Assembly (NCBI GenBank): GCA_025937085.1
Contig: JAICSC010000003.1
Location: 1-37,358, forward strand
Origin: Nocardioides sp.
GTDB lineage: Bacteria; Actinomycetota; Actinomycetes; Propionibacteriales; Nocardioidaceae
Direction of reading: 5' to 3'
Length of the DNA: 37,358 nt
The notes below the pieces were generated by a model. That model worked only from the letters and a program-made list of their open reading frames with translations. It ran no database searches and was not told the DNA's origin. Shown in pieces: positions 8,354 to 16,563 of the stretch. The translations under genes and the position numbers were made by a program. Numbering within the stretch: the stretch's first letter is position 1; every line of letters begins with the position of its first letter.

Positions 8354-9970
8354 TCACGGGGCGACATCCGGTTGCCGAGCGAGGTTCAAACCCGACGTCG
8401 GAAGCCGACCGGAGGGTGCAGCGGCCACCTGGGGGTCGGACGTGTCTCGTCGTGCCATCTGCCAGGCACGCGATACCAGAGTTGCACACGTCGCGAGGAG
8501 CACTGTGCCGAAGAAGATGGTGAGGGCGGGCCATCCATACGCAGCCGCCTCCCAGGTGACTTCACGGCCGATGAGGCTCCCCGTGAGCTGCGGGAACGCC
8601 GCGACTGCGGCCAGCACAGTCACGTGCGGCAGCGTGCGCACTCCGACAACGATCCACGACTTGTGCTTGCGTCGGCGAGCCCAGAGTCCGGCACGGAGTA
8701 CGCCGCGGGCGCCGAGCAGCAGCACGGCCAGGGTCAGCAGGCCGAGGGCCATGTCGAGAGTCGTTGAATTGAGTCTGGTGCCGGCCGGACCTGGGGGCGT
8801 CAGGTTGGTGCCTTCGATGATGTCGCGGACACCGTAGAAGATTCCGGCCTGGTCGAGCAGCAGCCCCGAGCCTGCGTTGAGGAGGACGACGACGCCGTAC
8901 CCCGAGTCGGGCACGATCTCCATGTAGGAGCTCCAGGTGAGAAGGCTGCCCGTGTGCTCGAGCCGGATAGGTGCGTCGAGAGGTCCGTCGGTGTCCCAGC
9001 CCAGGGCGTATCCGTGTGTTTGAGCGCCAGGGGTGTGTTGCTCGGCGAGGCTTCGGTCGCTGACGACGCGGGTCCCGTCGGCGGCGCGGCCCTGGTTGGT
9101 CTGCACGATCAGCCACTGGGCCATGTCAGCGGCGGAAGCGACCACACCTCCGGCTCCCGCCTCGAAGGCGTGTGGGCCGTCGACGGCGAACGCGTGCCCG
9201 TAGGCGACGGTGTGGCCGTCCCCCAGTCCTGGGACATCCTGGTCGTCGTAGTCGACGGTGAGCGCGGAGGTCATGCCCGCCGGCCGAAGTACGTGGTCTC
9301 GCAGATAGGTATCGAACGGTTCGCCGGCCACTACCTCGACGAGTCGGGCGGCGATCTCGTAGTTCGGGTTGGTGTAGTTCCACTGCGTCCCGGGCGCGGC
9401 CCTGAGCTGTGCCGAGCGGAGCGCGACCACCGAGTCCGCCAGGGAATCCGGCTGCTCACGAGATAGCTCGTGCACTTGCGAGTCGGTGAGACCGGAGGTC
9501 TGCTGGAGCACCTGTCGCACCGTGATGTCGGCGCCGCGGGGATCGGCGAGCCGGAACTCGGGCAGATGCTCGACGACCGGGTCGCCCAGGCGCAGGCGGT
9601 GCTCGTCCACCAGCTGCATGACGGCGAGTGCGGTGAACGACTTGCTGAGCGAGGCGACGCGGAAGAGGGTCTCGCCGGTGACGGGCGCGCCGCTGGAGTC
9701 GTGACCGAAGCCGGCTACGTGCACCACCTGGTCGCCGTGGGTGATCGCCACGGCGGCCCCGGGAATGGAGGCAGCATCGATCTGCTCGCGGAGGAACCGG
9801 TCTACGGCGACAATGTCCAACCGGGAGTCGTGGACCTTCGACGGGGCGATCGGGGCGGCATCGACGGGCGAGCCAAACGCGACCACGGCCAGGGCCGACA
9901 AGACCGCAGCGAACGCAGCCAGGGCCAGCCACCCTTGGCGGCTCCCCGCCGCCGTTGTTGTTGAGGTCAT
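8354..9970 (-). CDS. Membrane-anchored serine hydrolase, beta-lactamase/PBP4* family
   Basis: Exported 538-residue serine hydrolase of the class C beta-lactamase/D-aminopeptidase fold. Residues 1-39 form a signal peptide ('GWLALAAFAAVLSALAVVAFGSPVDA'). Catalytic motifs are SxxK 'SLSK' (Ser107, Lys110), YxN 'YTN' (Tyr199) and HTG (339-341). After about residue 400 there are three predicted membrane helices (about 404-424, 438-460, 475-500), so the enzyme domain should sit outside the cell tethered by its C-terminus. The start is the ATG at 9970 with AAGGG eight bases upstream; the longer track ORF lacks coding character. Family members act on peptidoglycan peptides, D-amino-acid esters or lipids; the substrate is not predictable. 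It is divergent from the alpha/beta hydrolase gene. Confidence 0.88.
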   Translation of the reverse strand: MTSTTTAAGSRQGWLALAAFAAVLSALAVVAFGSPVDAAPIAPSKVHDSRLDIVAVDRFLREQIDAASIPGAAVAITHGDQVVHVAGFGHDSSGAPVTGETLFRVASLSKSFTALAVMQLVDEHRLRLGDPVVEHLPEFRLADPRGADITVRQVLQQTSGLTDSQVHELSREQPDSLADSVVALRSAQLRAAPGTQWNYTNPNYEIAARLVEVVAGEPFDTYLRDHVLRPAGMTSALTVDYDDQDVPGLGDGHTVAYGHAFAVDGPHAFEAGAGGVVASAADMAQWLIVQTNQGRAADGTRVVSDRSLAEQHTPGAQTHGYALGWDTDGPLDAPIRLEHTGSLLTWSSYMEIVPDSGYGVVVLLNAGSGLLLDQAGIFYGVRDIIEGTNLTPPGPAGTRLNSTTLDMALGLLTLAVLLLGARGVLRAGLWARRRKHKSWIVVGVRTLPHVTVLAAVAAFPQLTGSLIGREVTWEAAAYGWPALTIFFGTVLLATCATLVSRAWQMARRDTSDPQVAAAPSGRLPTSGLNLARQPDVAP

Positions 9971-10311
9971 GATGGCGCCCTTCTGTGGTTGGGTCCGCCG
10001 AGGCGGCGGGCACGGATGAGCCTGACCACGACCGCTGTCCGTGCGCTGTTTCGGTGCGGTCGTCGCCCATCCGGCCGAAACCCAGCGCATCCCCTCCAGC
10101 GCGACCACGACACCGACGCGGCTCATCGAGCCGCCGCCCAGTGGCAGGACAGACCGACGGTGGTCGGAAACGCGTCGACACGGCATCGGCCACAGGAGAC
10201 GTTGCTGGACAGCCGACGGACAGACCGGGGAAAGAGCGGCGTCGGAGGGTCCACACATCAACCGAACCGGCCGAACCGAACTCGGCCCACGATGGCAAGG
10301 AAGTGGACCAC
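9971..10311. other. Divergent intergenic region between two hydrolase genes
   Basis: 341 bases with no supported gene. It must carry the start signals of both flanking genes. GGACAGACCG occurs twice in direct orientation (10147-10156 and 10218-10227), and CTGTCCGT at 10035-10042 is inverted relative to ACGGACAG near 10216, which could be regulator half-sites. I could not place convincing -35/-10 boxes. Confidence 0.3.
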
Positions 10312-11703
10312 ATGGCCGGCGCGATGACCTCCAACAACCAGACCGAACCCGAACCCGCATGCGCAGGTCGCCATGAGGGCGGTGCGCAGCCCCCGTCGAG
10401 CCGCCTGGGCTGGATCGTGGCCCTCGCGGTGGCCACCGGACTCGTCGTGGCGGCGCTCCTGATCGCCCTTCCGATCGTCCCGGTCGCCGAAAGCGCCTTC
10501 ACGGGCGCAGTCCTGTGCGGCTTCGCTTCGGGCTGGACGGTTCTGTGGCTGTTGTCCCTGCGGCTCACCGAGCATCCGCAGCGGTGGGCGGTTGGGCCCG
10601 CCCTATTCATGGGTATCGGCGGCATCCTGCTGGTGGTCTTCGGCTCCCCCATGCGCGAGGCCCTCGCCTGGGTCTGGCCACCCACGCTGGTCGCCCTGGT
10701 GATCTCGATGGTGCGCCGCACGAGGCGAGACATGCCCAGCCGCGGCGCCCGCGTCCAGCTCTACGTGGTCTTCGCGGTCCTCGCCGCCTCGGCGGTCGGA
10801 GGTGGCTACGAGGCCGTGGGAGAGGCGACAGACGTGAAGACCGTGCCCTCGACCGGCCGGCTCATCGACGTCGGCGGCCACGACCTCTACCTCAACTGCG
10901 TCGGCTCGGGCAGCCCCACCGTCGTCCTTGAACCCGGCGCCGGCGGAACCTCCTCACAAATGGGTTGGATCACACCACAGATCGCGGCCCACACACGGGT
11001 CTGCGCCTACGACCGTGCCGGTCGTGGCTGGAGCGAACCCGCCGACACTCCCCAGGACGGCGCCCAGATCGCGACCGACCTGCACACCCTGCTGCACCGC
11101 GCAGGCGTGCCCGGACCGTACGTTCTCGCCGGGCACTCATTCGGTGGCCTCTACGTCCGCATCTTTGCCGCGCACTACCCCAACGAGGTCGCAGGCCTCG
11201 TGCTCGTCGACTCCACAGAGTCGAAGGAGCCGGCGAAATCCGTTGTGCCGGCCAACCCGAGTTCCGACCAGCCCATCGGCCGGCTGCCGGTGGTCGCATC
11301 CCTCGCTGCCCGGGTCGGCGTCGCGCGACTACTCGCCCAAAGCAACTGGGGGGCACTACCCGCCGGTTCGCGGGCTGAGATACAGACCAGCAATTCGCAG
11401 GCGGGCTGGCTCGGCAGCACCGTCGACGAGTACCTGCGGGCCGGCGCCTCGGCGCAAGAAGCCGCATCACTGCACGACTTCGGCGACAAGCCCCTCTTCG
11501 TCGTGACGGCCGGCCGCCACCCGGAATCCTGGATGACCCTGCAGCGCAAAATGCTGGCCCTATCGACGAACAGCTCGCAGGAGATCGTGGAGGACGCCGC
11601 GCACATCGACCTGCTCATCGATCAGAAGTACGCCGCCGCCACCACCCGGGCCATCCTCGCCGTCGTGGCCTCCTCTAGAACAGGCCAACCCCTGAGCCAG
11701 TAA
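10312..11703 (+). CDS. Membrane-anchored alpha/beta hydrolase
   Basis: A 463-residue protein with an N-terminal membrane part of about four helices (near 33-57, 62-84, 94-112 and 148-165) followed by an alpha/beta-hydrolase domain from about residue 180. The nucleophile elbow is 'GHSFGG' (Ser276), the probable acid is Asp300 in 'LVLVDST', and the catalytic His is about 431 in 'DAAHIDLL'. 'EPGAGGTSSQMGW' near 207 supplies the oxyanion-loop region. I chose the ATG at 10312, preceded by AAGGAAG, over the track start at 9985. Its substrate is unknown; esterase or haloperoxidase-like labels would be guesses. It shares the upstream region with the anchored serine hydrolase, so the two may be co-regulated cell-surface enzymes. 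Confidence 0.85.
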   Translation: MAGAMTSNNQTEPEPACAGRHEGGAQPPSSRLGWIVALAVATGLVVAALLIALPIVPVAESAFTGAVLCGFASGWTVLWLLSLRLTEHPQRWAVGPALFMGIGGILLVVFGSPMREALAWVWPPTLVALVISMVRRTRRDMPSRGARVQLYVVFAVLAASAVGGGYEAVGEATDVKTVPSTGRLIDVGGHDLYLNCVGSGSPTVVLEPGAGGTSSQMGWITPQIAAHTRVCAYDRAGRGWSEPADTPQDGAQIATDLHTLLHRAGVPGPYVLAGHSFGGLYVRIFAAHYPNEVAGLVLVDSTESKEPAKSVVPANPSSDQPIGRLPVVASLAARVGVARLLAQSNWGALPAGSRAEIQTSNSQAGWLGSTVDEYLRAGASAQEAASLHDFGDKPLFVVTAGRHPESWMTLQRKMLALSTNSSQEIVEDAAHIDLLIDQKYAAATTRAILAVVASSRTGQPLSQ

Positions 11704-12334
11704 GCGCCACGCTTCCCGCGAGACCGGGCCCACGTCGAAGACTCCGCGGCTTGGTCACCGTCGTTTTAGGTCAATCACAACGGAGCGGTGGGCGCTCAAG
11801 ATGCAGGCGTATCAGGAACTCCTGGTGCGGGCGGTCCCCGGCGTCTGCATCCGCAAACACGTGGAGGAACCGCCTGCACACGGGCGTGAGCAAGAAGGGG
11901 AACTGCGGGTAGGGAGGGACAGACACGTGTTCAGATCAGAGCCGCCTGTCTTTCCGTCATTGGTCCGCACTACAAACTCGCCGCGTGCGGCACGCACCTC
12001 GGCGGGCGCTGTAAGGCAAGCTGCCGCCATTCCCACACGTCGCTAAGTCCGCGCCTCGTGCTCACTCCGAAACAGGTTCACCTTGATCCCTGCGGGGACC
12101 AGAGCGATGGCGCTGGCCGAACGCCGGTGTACCTGGGACATGCGCGTAGTCATTCCGCCGGGTTCCGGTGCATGCCTGGTCCGGCATCGATCTCGATGAA
12201 GAGGCGGGGTTCGCATCGGGACCCAGCCGCGGCGTCGATCAAGTCTCTTGACCTGCAGGTCTTGGCGGGCCCCATGGACGCTCGCGGCGACTGCCCCGGG
12301 GCCCTGACGGGCCGACAGCGAGACCGAGTCCGGT
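11704..12334. other. Intergenic stretch without a supported gene
   Basis: About 630 bases. Short ORFs on both strands (11801-12046 plus, 11812-12036 minus, 12058-12549 plus) translate to Arg/Pro/Ser/Thr-rich sequence without recognisable domains or consistent codon bias. No tRNA fold, terminator or insertion-sequence end was recognised. Confidence 0.4.
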
Positions 12335-12691
12335 TCAGGTCCGTTTCAGCTCCGCGCGGACCGCACGGGACAAACCGGCGACGACCAGGTCGTAGGAGTC
12401 CTCGATCAGTTCGCGCACGACGTCGTCCTCGACCGAGCCGTCGAGGTCAACGGTGTTCCAGTGCCGTTTGTTCTGGTGGTAGCCGGGTCGGATCCCGGCG
12501 TACGCCCCGCGCAACTCGAGCGCTCGCGCAGGGTCGCATTTCAGGTTGATGGACCCGGGGCCTTCAATGAGCGGAATCAGGGCGAACATCTTCTCGCCGA
12601 CCTTGATCACCTCGACCTCTTCGCCGAACGGGTATGTCTCCTCGGCCGCCGGCAGATCGAGGCAGATCGCCAGGACATCCTCGCGAGTCAT
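12335..12691 (-). CDS. MmcQ/YjbR family protein
   Basis: A 118-residue protein of the MmcQ/YjbR (CyaY-like fold) family, sometimes annotated as DNA-binding but without an established biochemical role. Family features visible are 'LPAAEETYPFGEEVEVIKVGEKMFAL' near the N-terminus, 'INLKCDP' in the middle, and 'IRPGYHQNKRHWNTVDLDGSV' with the conserved N-K-R-H-W-N segment. The length matches the family. It is a single-gene unit downstream of the GntR regulator gene in the same direction but separated by 117 bases. Confidence 0.88.
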   Translation of the reverse strand: MTREDVLAICLDLPAAEETYPFGEEVEVIKVGEKMFALIPLIEGPGSINLKCDPARALELRGAYAGIRPGYHQNKRHWNTVDLDGSVEDDVVRELIEDSYDLVVAGLSRAVRAELKRT

Positions 12692-12808
12692 GGACCCAGT
12701 GTGGCGTCTGCACGACAGTTACGTCGCGAAGAGGGCGTGTATCCGCCGCCTGCCGGGCTCTGCCCAGAAGCCGACCCGGGCGCCGGCGGTGTCCGGGCAG
12801 CGCAGCGG

Positions 12809-13531
12809 CTACGTGTCCACGGTTGCGGAGACCTCGAATGCAGCCCGGTCGGCTCGGTAAACGTCTTGGGCGTATTCGACGCATCGACCTGTGTGGTCGT
12901 AGCTCTTGCGGGTGAGCAGGGTGCCGGGGGAGGCGGCCCGGACCTTTAGGAGGCCTGTGGCCTCTTCGTTGAGGATGATGGACTCGATCACGGCGTCGCA
13001 GCGGACGATGTCGGTGCCGTAGCTCGCCGAGAGGATCTCCCACAGGGAGCCGTCCTCGGTCTTGTCGAGTATCCCTGGGGTGAGGTCGGCAGGGTAGAAG
13101 CTCTTCTCCAGGGCGATGGGTTCGTCGTCCATGAGCCGGAGCCGGTAGAAGGCGTGCACGCGTGCGTCGTCCCCGAGGTCGAGGGCGGCACGTTCGGCTC
13201 TCTCGGGCGGGAGGTCTCGGGCCCACAACAACCGGGCAGTGGCGACCTTGCCGAGGCGGGACGCCTCGTGGGAGAAGCTGCCGACGCGGAAGCGGACGCG
13301 TGGCTCTGCGACGAAGGTGCCGCGCGGTGGCCGGCGGTAGACGTGTCCTTCAGACTCGAGCAGGGTCAGCGCCTGCCGGGCGGTCATCCGGCTGACGGCG
13401 TACTGCTCGCAGAGCTCGCGCTCGGACGGCAGAAGGGTGTGAGGTCCGAGCTGCTGGCTCAGGATGCGGTCGCGCAGGTCGGCGGCGATGCCCACGTAGC
13501 GCGGGGAGCGTGACGCCTGTGACTCTGGCAT
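12809..13531 (-). CDS. GntR-family regulator, HutC/UTRA subfamily
   Basis: A 240-residue repressor-type regulator. Residues 10-75 form the winged helix-turn-helix ('LLPSERELCEQYAVSRMTARQALTLLESEGHVYRRPPRGTFVA'), with the arginine-rich recognition helix typical of GntR. Residues about 95-238 are a UTRA ligand-binding domain, including 'LLTRKSYDHTGRCVEYAQDVYRADR'. Members such as DasR and NagR sense phosphorylated sugars; others sense urocanate or trehalose-6-P. The upstream region contains palindromes of the TGGTCTAGACCA class that these proteins bind, so autoregulation and control of the rightward gene are likely. The ligand cannot be read from the sequence. Confidence 0.9.
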   Translation of the reverse strand: MPESQASRSPRYVGIAADLRDRILSQQLGPHTLLPSERELCEQYAVSRMTARQALTLLESEGHVYRRPPRGTFVAEPRVRFRVGSFSHEASRLGKVATARLLWARDLPPERAERAALDLGDDARVHAFYRLRLMDDEPIALEKSFYPADLTPGILDKTEDGSLWEILSASYGTDIVRCDAVIESIILNEEATGLLKVRAASPGTLLTRKSYDHTGRCVEYAQDVYRADRAAFEVSATVDT

Positions 13532-13556
13532 GGGCGAAATTTTATCGGATTACTAG

Positions 13557-13566
13557 ACCACGTGGT
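13557..13566. promoter_or_regulatory. Candidate GntR operator, gene-proximal copy
   Basis: ACCACGTGGT is a perfect 10-bp palindrome 26 bases upstream of the GntR start, embedded in AGACCACGTGGTT, and resembles the half-sites of the 13640 site. Confidence 0.45.
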
Positions 13567-13639
13567 TCGGACCACCCGGTTGGCTCCAGGGGTCTTGACG
13601 TGGCCAGGGTCACACTCCGACCATCATGGTACGGACCAC

Positions 13640-13653
13640 ATGGTCTAGACCAT
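13640..13653. promoter_or_regulatory. Candidate GntR (DasR-like) operator
   Basis: ATGGTCTAGACCAT is a perfect 14-bp palindrome. It overlaps a second one, GACCA-ca-TGGTC (13634-13645). The core TGGTCTAGACCA equals the core of the published DasR responsive element. It lies 10 bases before the ATG at 13664, in a position to block transcription, with TTGACG (13595-13600) as a possible -35 box. Confidence 0.6.
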
Positions 13654-13663
13654 AGGAGAACCC

Positions 13664-13874
13664 ATGAGTGAACAGTCCCGGGCCGCGGCGCCAGCTCAAC
13701 AACGCCTTGCACACCGTGGTCCAGAGCCGGATCCAGTACCAACAAGCCACCCGCGACTACGTCGCTCGCCGTACTGCCGAGGGCAAGACCAGCCGCGAGA
13801 TCAAACGCTGCCTCGCCCGCTACGTCGCCCGAGACCTCTACCGCCTACTTGAAAACAGGGCCACAGCTGCTTGA
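13664..13874 (+). pseudogene. IS110-type transposase C-terminal remnant behind a GntR-controlled start
   Basis: The frame ending at 13874 reads 'RRQLNNALHTVVQSRIQYQQ...DYVARRTAEGKTSREIKRCLARYVARDLYRLL'. This is the conserved C-terminal end of the IS110-family transposase (Transposase_20 region). Only about 62 residues are left; the catalytic DEDD N-terminus is absent. It joins, out of frame, a start region AGGAGAACCC-ATG with 'MSEQSRAA' at 13664 that sits right behind the GntR operators. The simplest reading is that the gene once driven by these signals was deleted during an IS110 insertion or recombination, leaving its promoter and first codons. No insertion-sequence ends could be delimited. 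Confidence 0.75.
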
Positions 13875-13959
13875 CGAAGCATAGGAGCGTCGCGCCTCAA
13901 GCTGACGAGTCATTGGCAGGCTCGACCAGCGCGATGTCGGTCGTGACAGCTCGGGTTGG

Positions 13960-14721
13960 TCAGGTGACGTCGCGGTGCGCGGTCAGCAGGGTGCCGATGG
14001 TGGCGATGGCGAGGCTGTATGCGGTGAGGACGAGTCCGCCTTGCCATGGTGTCAGGAGTGACTGGTTGGTCAGGGTGGATCCGATCAGGGCTTCTTGGGC
14101 CTGGCCGGGCAGGTACGGGGTCCACTGGTGCAGGGCGGTGATGTTGGTGAGGATGTTCTCGACCACGAACAGATAGATCAGGAGGGTGACTACCGCGGCG
14201 ACCTGCTCGCGGATCAGGGCGCCCAGCCCGACCCCGATCGCGGCGAACAGGGCTACCGAGGTCACCACGCCGAGATCGGTGGCGAACAGGTCTCGAGCGG
14301 GGACGGCGATCGAGATGTCTTGGGAGGCCAACCAGGGCGGCACGACTGCAGTGGTGATGGAGATGCAGACGACCGCGTAGGCGGCTCCGGCAAGTACGTG
14401 GACGATGAGCTTGGCGGTGATGATCTGGCCGCGGTGCGGGACGGTCAGGAATGTGATCGTCGCCGTACGGTGGCGATACTCCGCGGTGAGGCCGATCGCT
14501 CCCAGAAGTGCGGCGAAGGGCGCGGCGGCCCCTCCGACGGCGAACAGGGTGCGTTGTCCCTCGGCTGTGGTCAGGGGCGCTGTGAGCGCGTCCGGGGTGT
14601 CGGCGAAGGCCATGGTCAAGACGGCGTACAGGATGGTGAGACCCGCCGCGGCCAAGAGCAGCCAGAGCCAGACCCGGGTGGTGAGCACCTTGCGGGCCTC
14701 GCCAGCGATCAGCGGCCACAT
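13960..14721 (-). CDS. ABC transporter permease (ABC-2 type)
   Basis: A 253-residue integral membrane protein with about six helices, starting 'MWPLIAGEARKVLTTRVWLWLLLAAAGLTILYAV'. 'GAIGLTAEYRHRTATITFLTVPHRGQIITAKL' is typical of ABC-2 permeases paired with CcmA/DrrA-like ATPases. Its ATG at 14721 lies inside the end of the upstream ATPase gene (13-bp overlap), indicating translational coupling. The longer track ORF to 14928 is an out-of-frame reading of the ATPase gene. Together they form an exporter whose substrate may be a lipid, antibiotic or peptide. The divergent MarR gene suggests induction by a small toxic or phenolic compound. Confidence 0.87.
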   Translation of the reverse strand: MWPLIAGEARKVLTTRVWLWLLLAAAGLTILYAVLTMAFADTPDALTAPLTTAEGQRTLFAVGGAAAPFAALLGAIGLTAEYRHRTATITFLTVPHRGQIITAKLIVHVLAGAAYAVVCISITTAVVPPWLASQDISIAVPARDLFATDLGVVTSVALFAAIGVGLGALIREQVAAVVTLLIYLFVVENILTNITALHQWTPYLPGQAQEALIGSTLTNQSLLTPWQGGLVLTAYSLAIATIGTLLTAHRDVT

Positions 14722-15677
14722 GTCACGGCTCCTCCGGGAGGGTCGACGCCGGGGTCCGAGTCGGTGCCGGTGGCGTTGGTCAGGGAGAAGAAGACATCCT
14801 CCAGCCCGACGGCATGTGGGGTGAGCTCGTGCAGCATGACTCCGGCGGCGAACGCGATGTCGCCGATCCGCGAGGCCGGGACGCCGGTGACCCGCAGCCG
14901 GTCGGGTCCGGCCCGTTCCACCCGGCATCCCTCGGCGGCCGACAGGGCGGCGGTGAGCGCTTCAGTGCGTGGGGATCGGATGGACACGACGTGGGCGTCG
15001 GGTCCGGACAACTCCGCGAGAGGCCCGTGGTGCACCAGCTGGCCGCGTCGGATGATCACGACCTGGTCGACGAGTTGCTGTACCTCCGACAGGACATGGC
15101 TGGAGACCAGAACCGTGCGGCCCTGCTCGGCGAATCCCTGCAGGAGCCGACGCATCCAGGCGATGCCTTCAGGGTCCAAGCCGTTGGTCGGCTCGTCGAG
15201 TATCAGCACCGGAGGATCGCCGAGCAGGGCCCCGGCCAGGGCCAGGCGTTGCCGCATCCCCAGCGAATATCCCCGCACACGCCGGGTGCCTGCATCGGAG
15301 AGACCAACGAGATCGAGCACTTCGTCGACGCGGCGCAGTGGAAGGCCGCCCAGGGTGCACGAGACGCGTAGGTGGTCACGGCCGGATCGAGCGGGATGGA
15401 ACCCGCTTGCATCCAGGACGGCTCCCACCTCGTGGGCAGGTGTGGGCAGGTCGGCATAGCGACGGCTGCCGATCCGAGCCACACCGCTGTCCGGGGTGAC
15501 CAGGCCGAGCAGCATCCGCAGCGTCGTGGTCTTTCCGGCGCCGTTGGGCCCCAGGAACCCGGTGACGCCGCCAGGTTCCACCACGAAGCTCAACTCGTTC
15601 ACAGCGCGGACCGGGCCGAAGGACTTGGACACGCCCTCCACCACGATCCGTCCGTGCTCGGCGGGCGCTACTACCAT
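14709..15677 (-). CDS. ABC transporter ATP-binding protein
   Basis: A 322-residue ATPase of the CcmA/DrrA exporter type. Walker A 'GPNGAGKTT' is near residue 45, the signature is slightly degenerate 'YSLGMRQRLALAGALL', Walker B with catalytic Glu is 'VLILDEPTNGLDPEG', and the H-loop is 'VSSHVLSEV'. The C-terminal 80 residues form the variable domain common to this class. It is the first gene of a two-gene exporter operon. The start is the ATG of 'MVVAPAEHG'. The divergent MarR gene begins 48 bases away, so both share one short control region. Confidence 0.92.
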   Translation of the reverse strand: MVVAPAEHGRIVVEGVSKSFGPVRAVNELSFVVEPGGVTGFLGPNGAGKTTTLRMLLGLVTPDSGVARIGSRRYADLPTPAHEVGAVLDASGFHPARSGRDHLRVSCTLGGLPLRRVDEVLDLVGLSDAGTRRVRGYSLGMRQRLALAGALLGDPPVLILDEPTNGLDPEGIAWMRRLLQGFAEQGRTVLVSSHVLSEVQQLVDQVVIIRRGQLVHHGPLAELSGPDAHVVSIRSPRTEALTAALSAAEGCRVERAGPDRLRVTGVPASRIGDIAFAAGVMLHELTPHAVGLEDVFFSLTNATGTDSDPGVDPPGGAVTCGR

Positions 15678-15725
15678 GATGCGGAAGGGTACAACATAGT
15701 GAAGTGACTACACGGAATCGAGATC
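15678..15725. promoter_or_regulatory. Short divergent control region, candidate MarR operator
   Basis: The 48 bases between the ABC exporter and MarR genes contain TAGTGAAGTGACTA, an imperfect palindrome with TAGT/ACTA ends. It is markedly more A/T-rich than its surroundings, as expected for a promoter and MarR-binding site. Confidence 0.4.
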
Positions 15726-16175
15726 GTGGTGCCGGACGCCGACGGTGCGGTGGACCGCCTTTTCGACCTCGCCGTCGTGCTCGGCGACCTGATGAACCGG
15801 ACATTGGCCGTCCATGGCCTCACGGCGGCTCGCGCGGAGGTGATCTGGGTCCTTCACCACAGCGGCCGGCTGACCCAGCGAGAGCTCAGCGAGGTCTTGA
15901 AGTGCACGCCTCGCAACGTGACCGGCCTGGTCGACGCACTCCAGGTGGCCGGGCTGGTCGTGCGCACCCCGCACCCCACCGATCGTCGTGCCGTCCTGGT
16001 CTCGCTCACCGAGCGTGGAGCAGCACTCGTTTCGCAGTGGAGTGCCGAACGAGCCGACAGCACCGCCCGACTGTTCGGCGATACCTCGGATTCCGAGCTC
16101 GTCGCGTTCGTGACCGTGCTCGACCGGGTGTTGGTCGCGTTACGCCAAGGCGATGCGGCGCCCCGCGACAGGTGA
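15726..16175 (+). CDS. MarR-family transcriptional regulator
   Basis: A 149-residue winged-helix regulator. Helices 3-4 and the wing are visible in 'RLTQRELSEVLKCTPRNVTGLVDALQVAGLVVRTPHPTDRRAVLVSLTERGAAL', which contains the characteristic D-R-R wing tip. Dimerisation helices lie at both ends. Start is GTG at 15726 (a second GTG is the next codon). Given the 48-bp divergent spacing, it most likely represses the neighbouring ABC exporter and itself, with release by the exported compound. Confidence 0.9.
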   Translation: MVPDADGAVDRLFDLAVVLGDLMNRTLAVHGLTAARAEVIWVLHHSGRLTQRELSEVLKCTPRNVTGLVDALQVAGLVVRTPHPTDRRAVLVSLTERGAALVSQWSAERADSTARLFGDTSDSELVAFVTVLDRVLVALRQGDAAPRDR

Positions 16176-16254
16176 TCGGCAAGAGGGACTTGCCAAAACG
16201 CTCTGAAAGTGATCGCTTACGTACGTCGCGCCTTTCGAAGATGCCGATCTCAGC

Positions 16255-16563
16255 GTGCTCGGCGATCCGACGCGGCGTGCGATCTTCGAGATGCTGGCTC
16301 GCCAGCCCTCGTCCGTGGGTGAGCTCGCCGATCAGCTGCCGATCACGCCGCAGGCGGTCTCTCAGCACCTGGGGGTCCTCCGGGCGGGCGGCCTGGTCGT
16401 CGCCAGGCCGGACGGGACCCGGCGTGTCTACCGCCTCAACACGCAGGGGGTCGCGGCGCTCAAGGCGTACTTCGAGCGCATCTGGGACGACGCTCTTGCC
16501 GCCTATCAGAAGGCCGCAGACGTCGCGGCCGACAACTTCGATCACGAGAAGGAACCCACATGA
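16255..16563 (+). CDS. ArsR-family transcriptional regulator
   Basis: A 102-residue winged-helix protein: 'LGDPTRRAIFEMLARQPSSVGELADQLPITPQAVSQHLGVLRAGGLVVARPDGTRRVYRLN'. It lacks the metal-binding ELCVCDL motif of ArsR/SmtB and belongs to the subgroup that accompanies SRPBCC (AHSA1-like) proteins. Start is uncertain: GTG at 16255 is used, although the in-frame preceding codons 'PFEDADLS' also look like family sequence and have no standard start codon after the upstream TGA. Its TGA overlaps the next ATG (ATGA at 16560-16563), giving coupled translation with the SRPBCC gene. Confidence 0.88.
   Translation: MLGDPTRRAIFEMLARQPSSVGELADQLPITPQAVSQHLGVLRAGGLVVARPDGTRRVYRLNTQGVAALKAYFERIWDDALAAYQKAADVAADNFDHEKEPT

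Noticed and set aside
9456-10733. 425-residue minus-strand ORF across the two hydrolase genes
   Set aside because: Out of frame with the serine hydrolase and antisense to the alpha/beta hydrolase; no domains.
11801-12046. Short ORFs in the 11.7-12.3 kb gap
   Set aside because: No domain, no ribosome-binding site of note and inconsistent codon bias.
14095-15459. 454-residue plus-strand ORF
   Set aside because: Antisense to the ABC exporter genes.
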